The notes: generated by a model not told the origin, from the letters alone. Shown: positions 1 to 8,673, numbered from the stretch's first letter. The stretch: DNA of 10,167 nt from Euperipatoides rowelli (GCA_003024985.2 PXIH01S0060305.1); one strand, 5' to 3'. Made by a program: numbers and translations.

Positions 1-90
1 AAATTTCAAATTTGGGCTATGTTGGGAAATATGGTAAACACTACTGGGTCATTTTCTCCCCCCCCCCTTCCACCCTGATCCTAAAAATTT
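1..90 (+). repeat. Fragment of dispersed repeat (same family as 5105-5337)
   Basis: The run from aaatttcaaatttgggctat through atgttgggaa, a variable stretch and a C-rich segment (C10 at 58-67) to ctaaaaattt matches, in order, 5196-5277 in the 128-bp repeat pair. It stops close to where the retrotransposon fragment begins, so that element may have inserted into or next to it. The left end is cut by the window. Confidence 0.6.
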
Positions 91-96
91 CCCATA

Positions 97-363
97 ATGA
101 TATGGAAGATACTTTTTTCTAAATTACCATCAAATTTTTACTCATTACTCACTTTGGGGTTTGAAGTCCATGGCAATAACTCAAGGCTAAGTGAATCTAG
201 AGGCTTATATGTCNCTAATATTAAAACCAAAATGGTAAGCCTTGCTTTTTCTTCTTATGGTCAGAGTCTCTGGAACAAAATTCCACCATATTTGAGAGAT
301 AGTAAGAACTTATATCAATTTAAAAGAGATCTTTCAAACTTTATAAAATCCAATGATGTGTGA
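97..363 (+). pseudogene. C-terminal fragment of non-LTR retrotransposon ORF2
   Basis: An 88-codon open stretch ends in the motif YGQSLWNKIPPYLRDSKNLY followed by QFKRDL. This is the typical closing segment of many CR1/L2/Jockey-type ORF2 proteins: an aromatic-G-x-x-LWN-x-(L/I)P pattern, then R-(N/D)-S-x-(S/N)L-x-x-FK. Upstream, LPSNFYSLLTLGFEVHGNNSR fits the usual LPSYLxDL-x(n)-H-x-x-x(T/S)R lead-in. The ATG at 97 is not a real start: it merely follows the truncation, with an in-frame TAA at 82-84. One unresolved base (N) at 214 makes residue 40 unknown. The stop TGA at 361-363 is probably the element's own stop codon. No cellular function is expected. Confidence 0.8.
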
Positions 364-559
364 CTGGCAAACTCTTTGAATACTTTAGGGTCTTGCAATC
401 TAGAAAATATATTCTCTAAGGGATACTGTTTTTTTTTACAATCAATTTATTTTCTCTGAATCTATAGTTCGTCCGTCCGATGTTGTAATTATTCACTATT
501 TATTGTCTGTTTATTTATTCATATTTTTGTATTGTATCTTATATTAGGGTCTGGAAGAC

Positions 560-578
560 AACATACATTATGTATGTT
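560..578 (+). repeat. Palindrome in the retrotransposon 3' region
   Basis: Nine-base arms (aacatacat / atgtatgtt) flank a single central T. Direct copies of ggtctg lie on either side, at 548-553 and 581-586. It sits just before the A-rich tail, where some CR1/L2-type elements keep a stem-loop that their reverse transcriptase recognises. The fold is inferred; a few central pairs would have to open to form the loop. Confidence 0.6.
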
Positions 579-622
579 AAGGTCTGAAACTCGGAAATAA
601 AAATAAAATAAAATAAATAAAA

Positions 623-1040
623 TGAATTTATGTGCTTCAAACTGTCATTGGAAATTTCTATATCTTCAAAAGTCTCTTCACAATTTTTAAAATTAACTCC
701 CAGAGAAAACATAGTTGGAATCTCTTATCCAAAATAAGCATAGTGTATCGAAGTGGTCCATAAGGGCAGGAAAAGATGACACAATAGCTGTAACTCCTCA
801 TATAATAAATTATCCAATCAACTTAAGGTGAGGTTTGAGTCGATTGGTACAATCCCTAACACCTTAGGATGTTCTATTTCAATTCTAAGATAGCAAAACC
901 CAAACATACTAAGAAAAGACATTGATATGTGAATAAATATTTAAAACCTGAATTATGTTTAGAAATTTTTTTTTTTTAAATCATTAAAATCAGCTTGAAA
1001 TTGATCATGGATCCCATGAACTTTAGTTCTCCGACTTTTA
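623..1040. other. AT-rich DNA, no gene seen
   Basis: No open frame of note, no splice-bounded exon and no recognisable element. It lies in the intron downstream of exon C. A T run is present near 967-977. Confidence 0.6.
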
Positions 1041-1042
1041 AT

Positions 1043-1073
<31 letters not shown>

Positions 1074-1075
1074 TT
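1041..1075 (+). repeat. (ATTT)n microsatellite
   Basis: Nearly nine perfect copies of the tetramer ATTT without interruption. Confidence 0.95.
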
Positions 1076-2344
1076 GGCTTATGAAGTGTATAAATTTCAA
1101 ACCAATCATTAAATTTTGATCAGCTATAGGGTATGTCTTCATGTATGGCCCACAAAATTTTTGTTTTCCTGATAGAGTGGTGAATTGTTTGGGATTGTAA
1201 TATCTTTATGAGTTGTTTTTTATTTTTATTACAACATCTACTAAAACAAGTGAGATTAATTTTCAGCCATGGAATCTGAATCATAGTTGGAGACTATATA
1301 CTTTTTTTTTAATATCTGGGTGTAGGGGATGTACCTATACCAAACATGGGTGAATATCACCCTTTAAATTGAATATTTTCTTGTATAATTCCAATCTTGT
1401 TTTAAAAGCTAGGCAATAATTTTCTTTAGAGTAATTCCACTGTTTGTTATAGTCCACCATCTTCCAATTCCAATTTATACATAACTCGATTTAATTTTTT
1501 TAACCCACTTTACTGTTATACTTTTCAGTAAGGCTGTACATACTTTATGGCTTTCCCAATTTGCATCACACCCTCTACCAGCTTCACATCAGTAGTAGGG
1601 AGTGATATTTTAAAATTATACATTATAAATAATGAATGTTTTTTCATGGTCATTGATGTTTTGTACTTTGCTGATGAAATCAGCAATTTAAGTATGAGGG
1701 GTTGGTGGGGTTACTGACCTCATATCTTGTATCCATAAGTTTTTTTTTTTTGTAGTGTATATACAGTATAGTCATAGGTAACAATCACCTATCCTAGATT
1801 TTTTTTAAAAAATGACTTATTTTTTTTTTCAAAGTCAACACTTTCAGATTTTTTTTTTAAATTTTATCCTTAATGCATTACAAAACATCCACACCTTCAG
1901 AAAACTTCAGAAATTTTTATGTATAACTTGCTGTGGTATTACATTAGGGGAGGGGGGCGGACTTTAGCAAATGCTTAAAATATGTTTACACTGTTTTAAA
2001 TTCTTCTGAAAATATTTAGCATGGAGAACAAAAAAAGTTAACAAGGGCGGATATAGTAAAAATGAAGAAATTTACAGAGATAAAACTATAGTTCAATTTA
2101 AAAGTTGTAGATCTCGATATTTTATGAAAAACAAACCAATCCTTGTCCTTCTATAATGAACAATACTGATTATATAGTGTCTTTAAGCTATGTGCCATAT
2201 CTGTCAATCACCCAAAACATTAATGTGGAAAATTATAATTTGCTTTGGCTTTTCACTTTAAGAAAATCAACATTGCGTGATTTTTTTAAAAAAAAATTAA
2301 AGTGGGGTGCCAGAAAACACAGTGTTTGAATCTGTTATTGAAAA
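1076..2344. other. AT-rich intronic DNA, no gene seen
   Basis: Many short T and A homopolymers (for example near 1740, 1800, 1820 and 1850) and one G-rich spot (1947-1960, ggggaggggggcgg). I checked the minus strand for the next transporter exon (QWG start, TM8) and found none. No transposon protein motif is visible. Confidence 0.55.
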
Positions 2345-2591
2345 TGAGCTGCACATGACAGGAAGTGGTACACAAAAGATACATCTTTTGAGTTGAAACA
2401 GGAAGTGGTCATCTATAACCGGAACCAGAAATGCTGCTATTTTGAAAAGGCCTGGATGGGCCCAGAAATTTATTTGGAGGTGATTAGTACTGGAAGTAAC
2501 ATCATATGTAAAAAAAAAATTGATTAAAACCAGAAGTGGGCATCTAAAATCAGAACCAGAAAGTACCCCCATCTTCTATTTCAACCATAAA

Positions 2592-2604
2592 TGACCTTTG
2601 ACCT
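2592..2604 (-). promoter_or_regulatory. DR1-type nuclear-receptor motif inside the repeat array
   Basis: tgacctttgacct is, on the minus strand, a perfect AGGTCA-A-AGGTCA direct repeat with one spacer, the classical HNF4/RXR DR1 form. A weaker relative (taacctttgaact) is at 2836-2848. The match is exact, but binding and function are unproven and a repeat-borne chance match is possible. Confidence 0.3.
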
Positions 2605-2995
2605 GGAACATAAAGTTAGTTAACAGGAGCCAGAAGTGTCATCATCATACTATGTATAAGCATTGAAAAACCTCATACCTTTAAGAAACATGCACAGGAC
2701 TGGAAGTGCTCAAACAATAACCAGAAGTAGCCTGACAGTATATCGTGCTGGAACTGGATGTGTGGACATTTTGAATTGTGACATCATCATACCCTATATG
2801 AGTCATACATTTCTTAAACCTTTAAGAACAATAAGTAACCTTTGAACTGGAAGTGGCCTTTGATTTACATTTTCCAGAAATACCAGAAGTGGGAGGGTCT
2901 AAACCAGAAGTGAAGTCATAATATTAGTCAAATGTCATATTTAATCATAAAAACTCCTCATAACTTACAGAACAGGAAGTGAACTTCTGAGCATG

Positions 2996-3005
2996 ACCGG
3001 AAGTG
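2996..3005 (+). promoter_or_regulatory. ETS-type motif ACCGGAAGTG in the repeat array
   Basis: The ten bases match the classical ETS/GABP consensus exactly. It is the best-preserved of many similar cores in this array. Position inside a degenerate tandem repeat and inside an intron makes real regulatory use uncertain. Confidence 0.3.
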
Positions 3006-3284
3006 GGATGCAGTTAACCCGGGAGGCCTAGGAACAAGGTTTTCCTTCTACTTACACTCTTGATAAAAAACAGATGTACAAACAGAAAAAATAAATTTCA
3101 CTCAAATATTTATGCATTCCCTATAGCCAGCCAACCAACCAAAAATTGATAGTAAATAAAAGTAAAAATGTAACTGGTGAAGTTTGGTAGCCAAAATAAT
3201 AATAGTTTATTTTCACTGCTAAAAGATATATTATCCTTAAACTATTTTACTTTAATAAAAATAAGATAATAAAATAAAACATAC

Positions 3285-3450
3285 CAGGCCAAGGAATCAT
3301 ATACCAAGGTGCATCTTTTATAGTATCCCATTTTAAATCTATTCGTATCCTGTCCCATCTGCAACAATTGGTCTCGTTTGAGTTTGGAAGTAAACCAGCA
3401 ATTGTAAAAATACCAAAAAATGAATGTAAAAGCAAGACTGCTAATAGTAC
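3285..3450 (-). CDS. SLC23/NAT-family transporter, exon C
   Basis: This 166-base exon encodes 55 whole residues plus one base, running from phase 0 to phase 1. The acceptor is aatttttcag at 3460-3451 and the donor is gtatgt at 3284-3279. Residues 1-21 (VLLAVLLLHSFFGIFTIAGL) form TM7. The loop then leads to DAPWYMIPWPG, matching the family's xAPWFxxPYPxQWG stretch before TM8. The usual ARTDAR-type segment in the loop is replaced by RWDRIRID. The loop also holds an N-glycosylation sequon (NET, residues 25-27) and a Cys pair (29-30). The key substrate-binding parts (TM8 with its Glu, TM10 with the NAT signature) would lie on later exons. No such exon is visible between 1 and 3284, so the next intron is longer than 3.2 kb. 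Confidence 0.88.
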
Positions 3451-3594
3451 CTGAAAAATTTAATGGGGTAGGGGGATAAGGGAAATTTAAAAAGAGGCGA
3501 AATATAATTATAATTATACAATTCATTATTTCACATAAAATAATTTTGTACTAATGTTATTTGGTTATATTTTAGTTTTGAATACTGTTATGTG

Positions 3595-3615
3595 TTTTTT
3601 TTTTTTTTTTTTTTT
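3595..3615 (+). repeat. T21 homopolymer
   Basis: An unbroken run of 21 T (poly-A on the minus strand). It could be the fossil tail of an inserted retroposon on the minus strand, but no element body is recognised next to it. Confidence 0.85.
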
Positions 3616-4215
3616 GCTAGTTTGGTCCAGTCAGAACATTTTTGTGCCAAGTTTATGGTCTGTATTATATACACATGATTTTCATTGCTTTGAATTCATA
3701 CTGCTAACGTCTGCTAGCAAATCTCTGGGCTCCATTTAATCGAGAAACGTCTGTTGATTGTTTAACAGTTGGACTGACAGGAAGTTGTATAAAAATGATC
3801 AAAATCAACCAAACAAGTTCATCAGATATTTTGATATCATTAGGGTTGGGCATGGTTATTTATTATGTAGTAGTAGTTTAGGGGTAAAGGTTGGAATGAA
3901 AATAAATAAATAAGAAGCTCGCTATTTAGTGATGTTAGAGATTTATCCACCATTGGTTAGTTTTAGCAATTAAAGGAGCTCCAGAATTTTCTGGCCAACC
4001 ACAAGTGTTTTAATTTGATAATTCAATAGTTAAAGAGTCCAATGATCTAAGAATCTTGCAGCAATGTACAACAAATTTCGTGTCCCATAATAATTTATTA
4101 TAAAGATTGCCACCTCTAGAGGAAATTGGTTTCTTATCTAATATACAGTAAGTATTATATTGCTGATAGATATTTGAACCCAGCATTCCCTTATATTAAT
4201 TAAATCAATTGTATA

Positions 4216-4245
4216 TTTCCCTCCCTTTCTCTCCTCTCTCTCTCT
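4216..4245 (+). repeat. CT-rich polypyrimidine tract
   Basis: Thirty pyrimidines in a row, ending in a (CT)n run and followed at once by gtag. On the plus strand this looks like an ideal 3' splice site, but the sequence after it shows no open frame, and the gene here runs on the other strand. It is best treated as a simple repeat. Confidence 0.75.
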
Positions 4246-4827
4246 GTAGTGTCCGGCATATTTGTATTTGTATTTAAAGCCGATGTATGTCTAGCTGGTA
4301 GTTGAGATCAATTAAGAAGTCTTGGCCAAGAGTTTGTTTGTTGGGACCTCTTGACCTAGTTCAGCTACTGTAAATAGGTCATAATGTTTTTATGTAAAAT
4401 ACAAATGGAAAAACAAATTATGAAATTTATTAAAAAAAATTAAACATTTTGTGTTTATAATATATTTATATTGTGAAGGAATATTGTACCTATGTGATGG
4501 AAAACATTTTTTTAAAAAACAAATATTGAATTATTGAAATAGCCAAATGGAAGAAAGTACCTATTTTTCTTGATTTTTTTTCGTATCAATCATTTATTTC
4601 CCCTTTTATATCACTTCCATTCAGGAAGATTCATCATCTATAAAGTTGATGTTTTGTAAGCCTGATACGATTTTTTATTATTGATGTTTGCTGAAGAAAA
4701 TAATTTATTCTACATTCATTTAGCATATAGAAATTAAATAACTAACGATTTCACGTTTTACAAAAATAAAAAAAAATGCTTACACTAAGTCTGGTGTAAT
4801 AAGGTAAAATATAAGTAGTGTACTTAC

Positions 4828-4945
4828 AGGAATGAATTGGAAGACTGGGACTTTCTCGCTTAAAATTCCTGATCTGGTAGGATTAATACAAGTCATTCGA
4901 ATTGAACGCAATCCTTGAGCAAAAATTAATATTATTACTGCAGTT
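4828..4945 (-). CDS. SLC23/NAT-family transporter, exon B
   Basis: This 118-base internal exon encodes 39 whole residues after a split Leu codon shared with exon A. The acceptor is attttatttag at about 4956-4946 and the donor is gtaagt at 4827-4822, where the exon ends in phase 0 after Pro. The start TAVIILIFAQGLRS fits the end of TM6, where the family usually has a hydrophobic run followed by FSQY-x-R-N. A polar loop follows, then VFQFIP, which matches the family's K-x-FP just before TM7. The exon sits between the other two in the expected order, at about the expected length and in a matching phase. That agreement across introns of 5042 and 1377 bases is the best evidence that the three pieces are one gene. 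The loop sequence is poorly conserved. Confidence 0.87.
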
Positions 4946-5104
4946 CTAAATAAAATATACAAAATATAAAGTTATTTACAAATTATTGCATAATGCTTTT
5001 AAATGTTTGTATTAATGGGAAATACTTTTTCTGTTTATCATTTTATTATGTTAATAAAATTTTGTCAATATAAAAAAAATAATGGGAAAGATATTATATT
5101 TTTT

Positions 5105-5337
5105 ACTAGCTGAAGTAACGGGCGTTTCTCAGCCCCATACCCAAAAATCCAAAAGTCTATTTTCATTGTGTACACTAAGCAACCTACCAACATGCCAAAT
5201 TTCAAGTTTGTGCCATGTTGGGAAGCACGCTAAAAAATTCAGGAACATTCCTCACCCCTCACCCACCCCCAAAAATCAAAAAGTCTATTTTCATATTCTA
5301 CATTATGCAACCTACCCACATGCCAAATTTCTTATTT
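5105..5337 (+). repeat. Dispersed repeat with two 128-bp tandem copies
   Basis: agtctattttcat occurs at 5154 and 5282, and aacctacc at 5181 and 5309, both exactly 128 bases apart; aaaaatc at 5143 and 5271 agrees. The second copy stops at about 5330 after atgccaaatttc. The left edge begins actagctgaagtaacgggcg, recalling the CTAGCTG...CCGGCGTT-like edges of dispersed elements in invertebrate genomes (a memory-based comparison, not checked). A third partial copy is at 1-90. The open frame at 5082-5339 comes from the repeat and has no recognised domain. Confidence 0.75.
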
Positions 5338-5680
5338 AAAATGGTCCATTGTCTCCAGGACAACAATGCTTGATTCCTCAATGATGACAAACTTTAAATA
5401 TTAGATTATAATTTAATATAATAAGGAACATTAGTTGGATTTACAGAGGGTTAAGTCCATTTTGTTGTGGTCACTTCTGTATTTTTCCAGTAATTCTTAT
5501 GTTTTCTTAATGTAATGTGATGGTAATAAAGTTTCCTTTGAAGATAAAATAAATAACACTAGTTTAAATATGTTAAATTTGTTGGTACTAACACATTAGA
5601 CCAAGACTCTGGCTTAGGGTAACTTCTTGTAGAACAATAAGTACAGTATATCAAGGATAATTCCTCCACTTTTAATGAAT

Positions 5681-5708
5681 ATTAAATTTTAAGCCTATAA
5701 AATTTAAT
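5681..5708. repeat. Perfect 11-bp inverted repeat, 6-base loop
   Basis: attaaatttta and taaaatttaat flank the loop agccta. The arms are pure A/T, so this may be chance in an AT-rich intron. No terminator role applies, since it sits inside an intron of the minus-strand gene. Confidence 0.5.
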
Positions 5709-6189
5709 TTTTAATATTTTATTACATTTAAATAATAAAAAGAATATTTGGGAATAGAATTATAAAATAAGGACAGGCATCAATCATTAAATGTTTCTGT
5801 CTCCATGTCTAAAACATTAGAAGGGCAGCTGGGTAGGAAAAGACATATTCTGTCCGGTAATACATTAGCAATTATGCAGAGCGTCCTACAGTTAAAACAT
5901 CTAAAACAAAATAGCACGGATTACAAAATATGGGCTAACAGTAGATATCTGTTGAATAACCTTTTTAGATATAACCATATCATGATTTTTTTTAGTGTAT
6001 TCAGTAATGGAAACATAATATTTGAATCTTAGAAGCAGCACCTACAATTAGTATATCTATATGGGTAACATTAAATTATTTATACCTTTTTCTACTTAAA
6101 ATATATATTATTATTGTTATAATCAATGTCATTATTCTATAATTAGTTTATATGCTTTAATATAATTCCAAAATTGATTATGTTAAGGC
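5709..6189. other. Intronic DNA, no recognised gene
   Basis: A 75-codon open stretch on the plus strand (5805-6032) is less AT-biased than its surroundings, with segments such as LEGQLGRKRHILSG. I do not recognise it, and it has no clear splice sites or homologous motif. It may be a worn transposon piece upstream of the RTE-like remnant. Confidence 0.4.
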
Positions 6190-7805
6190 TGAAAACATTA
6201 GGAAGATGCATTACAGTGGAAGTGTGCCCTCATATGTGAATTGATCAAGAAAACAACTGAGGAAAATAAAGATTTGAAGACACCTAAACAAAGGTTAATG
6301 ATGGAAACAATCAAACAATAGCAATAAAAGAAAAATATGGTACCATTATCAAAATGTTATTGTTCAAAGGCTGGAAGAATTTTACAAGACACTCTATGAC
6401 GAAGTTGAGTCAAATAATATCGATTTTAAAGGAAAAATAAAAAGACAACATTTTTTTGACTAACATGTCAGAAATAATTCCAGAAGAGGTGAAGCATGCA
6501 TTAAAACACATAAAAATGGAAAGACACATGGATAAGATAAGATAAAAAATTGTATGATAAAAGCAGGTGGGGAAGAACTAACACTTTGAAAATAGCTGTG
6601 TTTTACAGAGTTCTTGAAACAATAAAATATACCAACTGATTGGTGTAATGCCTTGGAATCTTGTTATTAAAGAAATGTGATAAATAAGATTTTAAGAATT
6701 ACAGACCTTTAAGCTTTTTACCAGGTATATAAAATTTTCTCTAATATTCTTAGAAATATATTGGAAAATTAGTTGAATGAGGATCAATCAAAAGAACAGG
6801 TTTTAGGAGTTGAATTGGCACTATTGACCATCTAGAAATAGTAAGATAAGTCAATCAAAGATGCAATGAATATGAACTGGCCCTTTCCTTAGTAATGTTT
6901 GAATATGAAAAAAAAACCTTTGATTCAGTATAGAGTGAATTTGTTTTGGATGCTCTAAATAGCCAAGGTATTCATAAAACATATTGTATATTTATTTGAT
7001 TAATGACATATATAAGATTACAACATATACAATAGGACTACATACATACACCAACATTAAATCCAAAAGTAGTTAATGAAGGTGACAATCTACTCAAAGT
7101 TTTGTACAGGTACAATGGACTGTTGATAAATGGAGCCTATTTAAACTAGTTACTTTTATTAATGATATTGTTTAATTTGCTTCTAAATTCAGAAGACTTA
7201 CAGAAACAGATCATTAACCTAAGAGAAGCAAGCTCAAAGCAATTCTCAAAATTAATCTAGAAATAACTAAAGTGATGTTCAACAAATATATCAACCCTAA
7301 AGTGAGTGAAGAAAATGATATGTAACTGAAGATGTCAACAACATGTTCATTTGGGTCAATTTAAATGTAGGAGTGAAAACCAGATGCACAAACTCAACAG
7401 AAGAATGAAAATGAATAGGGAAATTAAATGTTTTAAAAGGAACACTTTCTTTATCTCTCAAAAAAGAAAAATATTGATGAGTCAACAGTGATGACATATG
7501 GTGCTTAAACTTGGATACTCAATGCAAAGATTCTTCAAAAAAGTACAACTGTACAAGCCACTAAAAGATTTATGATAGGAGTAACAAAGATGGATAGAAA
7601 AAGGATTGAAAGGATTATATCACAAACAAAGGTTTGTAATATATGGAAATCATAAAGAATTTAAAGTGAAAATGGTGACTACAAGAAGCAAAAAGGAATT
7701 AAAAAATGCTCAACTGGATTCCAAGAAACAAAAAGACCATGAAGATGACCTAATGTCAGATGGGAAGAAGAAATAAAAATGTTTTGCTAGACATGGATGG
7801 AAACG
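6190..7805 (+). pseudogene. Decayed RTE-like endonuclease-reverse transcriptase (non-LTR retrotransposon)
   Basis: Reading across frameshifts and stops, the plus strand shows ordered hallmarks of an RTE-type reverse transcriptase: TTEENKDLK near 6253, KAGGEEL near 6562, KNYRPLSFLP at 6694-6723, TIDHLEIVR from 6820, EYEKKTFDSV at 6901-6930, FINDIV at 7155-7172, VMTYGA-stop-TWIL at 7488-7520, and RWEEEIKMF then TWMET near 7758-7805. The usual motif A Asp (FxDYxKAFDSV) is Glu here, an extra Lys-like codon lies in an A run, and the FADD box reads FIND. Many in-frame stops confirm it is dead. The N-terminal endonuclease is not seen, which fits 5' truncation. It lies within the A-B intron, antisense to the transporter gene. 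Confidence 0.85.
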
Positions 7806-8353
7806 AATATTTCTGAAGATTATCTTAATTGATTGTGATTATTACAACATATTACCTGTTTTAACTTGATTGTTATTTTTATATTAGTATGATCGTGACA
7901 TACCGTCACCCTTATTAAATATGTTAACTTGTGTTTATTTAGTTGAATTACATTTTCCTATTTAATTTTGATTGTTATATTATTTTATTATCTTGAGATA
8001 TTTGAGATATTAAAATCGTGTTAAGAGTGATTCCATTAATTATTTCTGTTTAATTTTCCCATTTAAAAAATATTTTTATAATTCTTAATTTTACTGTAAC
8101 TGTGTAATTCTAATGAATCAGTATAATCAGTTCTCAGTTCAGCCTGAAGAGGGCAGAGGAGACAGAGGGGTTTTTTTTAAAGAAAGATATGATGGAAGTA
8201 AAGTTTGTTTCAGTCTCTCAAAGTTTATATTTTTTATTACGTAAAGAAGGGAAGGAAAATGGATTTATTTCAATTTATAGATCCAGTAGTAAACTGGTTT
8301 GTTTGTTGAAATGTTATTGTTTTTAAAACAAATTCAGTTAACAAATTTATTAA
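7806..8353. other. AT-rich DNA after the RTE-like remnant, no gene seen
   Basis: The first part may be the element's own 3' untranslated region, but no tail or target duplication is clear. A short purine-rich stretch (gaagagggcagaggagacag) lies at about 8147-8166, followed by a T8 run. No exon is recognised. Confidence 0.5.
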
Positions 8354-8521
8354 TGTTTCATACTTTTCAAGATTTCATTTGATTATCAAGATGTCAATCT
8401 ACCAGCATTGCAATCGTCCAATCCAGAAAACAATTTAATCTTAAACCAACAATATCAAAACAGTCCATCCAGTTTGATTAAAATATTTCGAGAAATTGAA
8501 CAAACAGTTCACTTTTTATAG
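8354..8521 (+). other. Unassigned 55-codon open stretch without a start codon
   Basis: Open from after a TAA (8351-8353) to a TAG (8519-8521), with no in-frame ATG. It contains FDYQDVNLPALQSSNP and later SLIKIFREIEQ, and is less AT-biased than the preceding DNA. An acceptor-like ttttcaag lies just inside its start. It could be a transposon relic, an old exon or chance. I do not recognise the protein. Confidence 0.2.
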
Positions 8522-8547
8522 AATTAAAGCTAACATTTATTATTTAT

Positions 8548-8673
8548 ATGATGATAATGATGATGGCCATGGTGATGATGGCAGCAAGATCTATGCTGAC
8601 ACAGATGATGGTATGGAGGAAGATGCGGATGATGATGAAGATGATAGTAAGAATGTTTGTGGTGATAATTATT
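8548..8673 (+). repeat. GAT-rich degenerate microsatellite
   Basis: Blocks of gatgatgat are interrupted by ggc, gca and aca-type variants. The plus strand reads as an Asp-rich open frame (8496-8687), the minus strand as a His-rich one (8715-8530). Both come from the trinucleotide repeat and have no other coding support. Confidence 0.85.

Larger units (their letters stand above)
91..622 (+). mobile_element. 5'-truncated non-LTR retrotransposon 3' end (CR1/L2/Jockey type)
   Basis: The piece holds the last part of a reverse-transcriptase ORF (97-363), a non-coding 3' region (364-594) and an A-rich tail of AATAAA-like units (595-622). Truncation at the 5' end with an intact 3' end is the normal outcome of target-primed reverse transcription. 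Only the extreme C-terminus of the ORF survives, without polymerase or endonuclease motifs, so the copy cannot move by itself. I did not find clear target-site duplications. The exact clade cannot be fixed from this tail. Confidence 0.75.
2345..3010 (+). repeat. Degenerate tandem array, ~141-bp period, GGAAGTG-rich
   Basis: More than a dozen variants of CCRGAAGTG / CYGGAAGTG lie in one orientation, for example near 2361, 2401, 2492, 2531, 2631, 2702, 2722, 2849, 2884, 2905, 2974 and 2999. A longer unit underlies them: catcat begins at 2500, 2640 and 2782, with a weaker relative near 2915. The string cctttaagaa recurs at 2678 and 2819. The spacings are 140, 142 and 141 bases. I read this as about five decayed copies of a minisatellite or satellite unit. 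Open stretches here on either strand (2297-2572 minus, 2663-2845 plus) are by-products of the repeat. Confidence 0.75.
3451..4827 (-). other. Intron between exons B and C of the SLC23-like gene
   Basis: A GT-AG phase 0 intron of 1377 bases, with a gtaagt donor at 4827 and a tttttcag acceptor ending at 3451. It holds a T21 run and a CT tract. I see no other gene in it. The plus-strand open stretch at 3554-3739 includes the T run as poly-Phe and is not credible as coding. Confidence 0.85.

Noticed and set aside
1947-1960. G-quadruplex candidate (ggggaggggggcgg)
   Set aside because: It does not give four clean runs of three G with loops, so the canonical pattern is not met.
2297-2572. 91-codon minus-strand open frame
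   Set aside because: It lies within the degenerate GGAAGTG tandem array, has no splice sites that extend it, and shows no recognised domain. It is also not the expected TM8 exon of the transporter.
2663-2845. 60-codon plus-strand open frame
   Set aside because: It is a product of the same tandem array, with no family motif.
3554-3739. Hydrophobic plus-strand open frame with poly-Phe
   Set aside because: The Phe run is the T21 homopolymer, and the frame lies in an intron of the opposite-strand gene.
4280-4302. tRNA-derived SINE promoter (A-box-like tctagctggtagttgag)
   Set aside because: No B box (GGTTCRANNCC) follows at the needed distance and no cloverleaf can be formed.
5082-5339. 85-codon plus-strand open frame
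   Set aside because: It is a translation of the two-copy 128-bp repeat; the internal peptide repeat follows directly from the DNA repeat.
5805-6032. 75-codon plus-strand open frame starting at an ATG
   Set aside because: No recognised motif, no promoter or splice context. Kept only as a note in the region entry because a worn transposon piece cannot be excluded.
7297-7497. 66-codon minus-strand open frame
   Set aside because: It is antisense to the decayed reverse transcriptase, whose plus-strand motifs explain the segment better.
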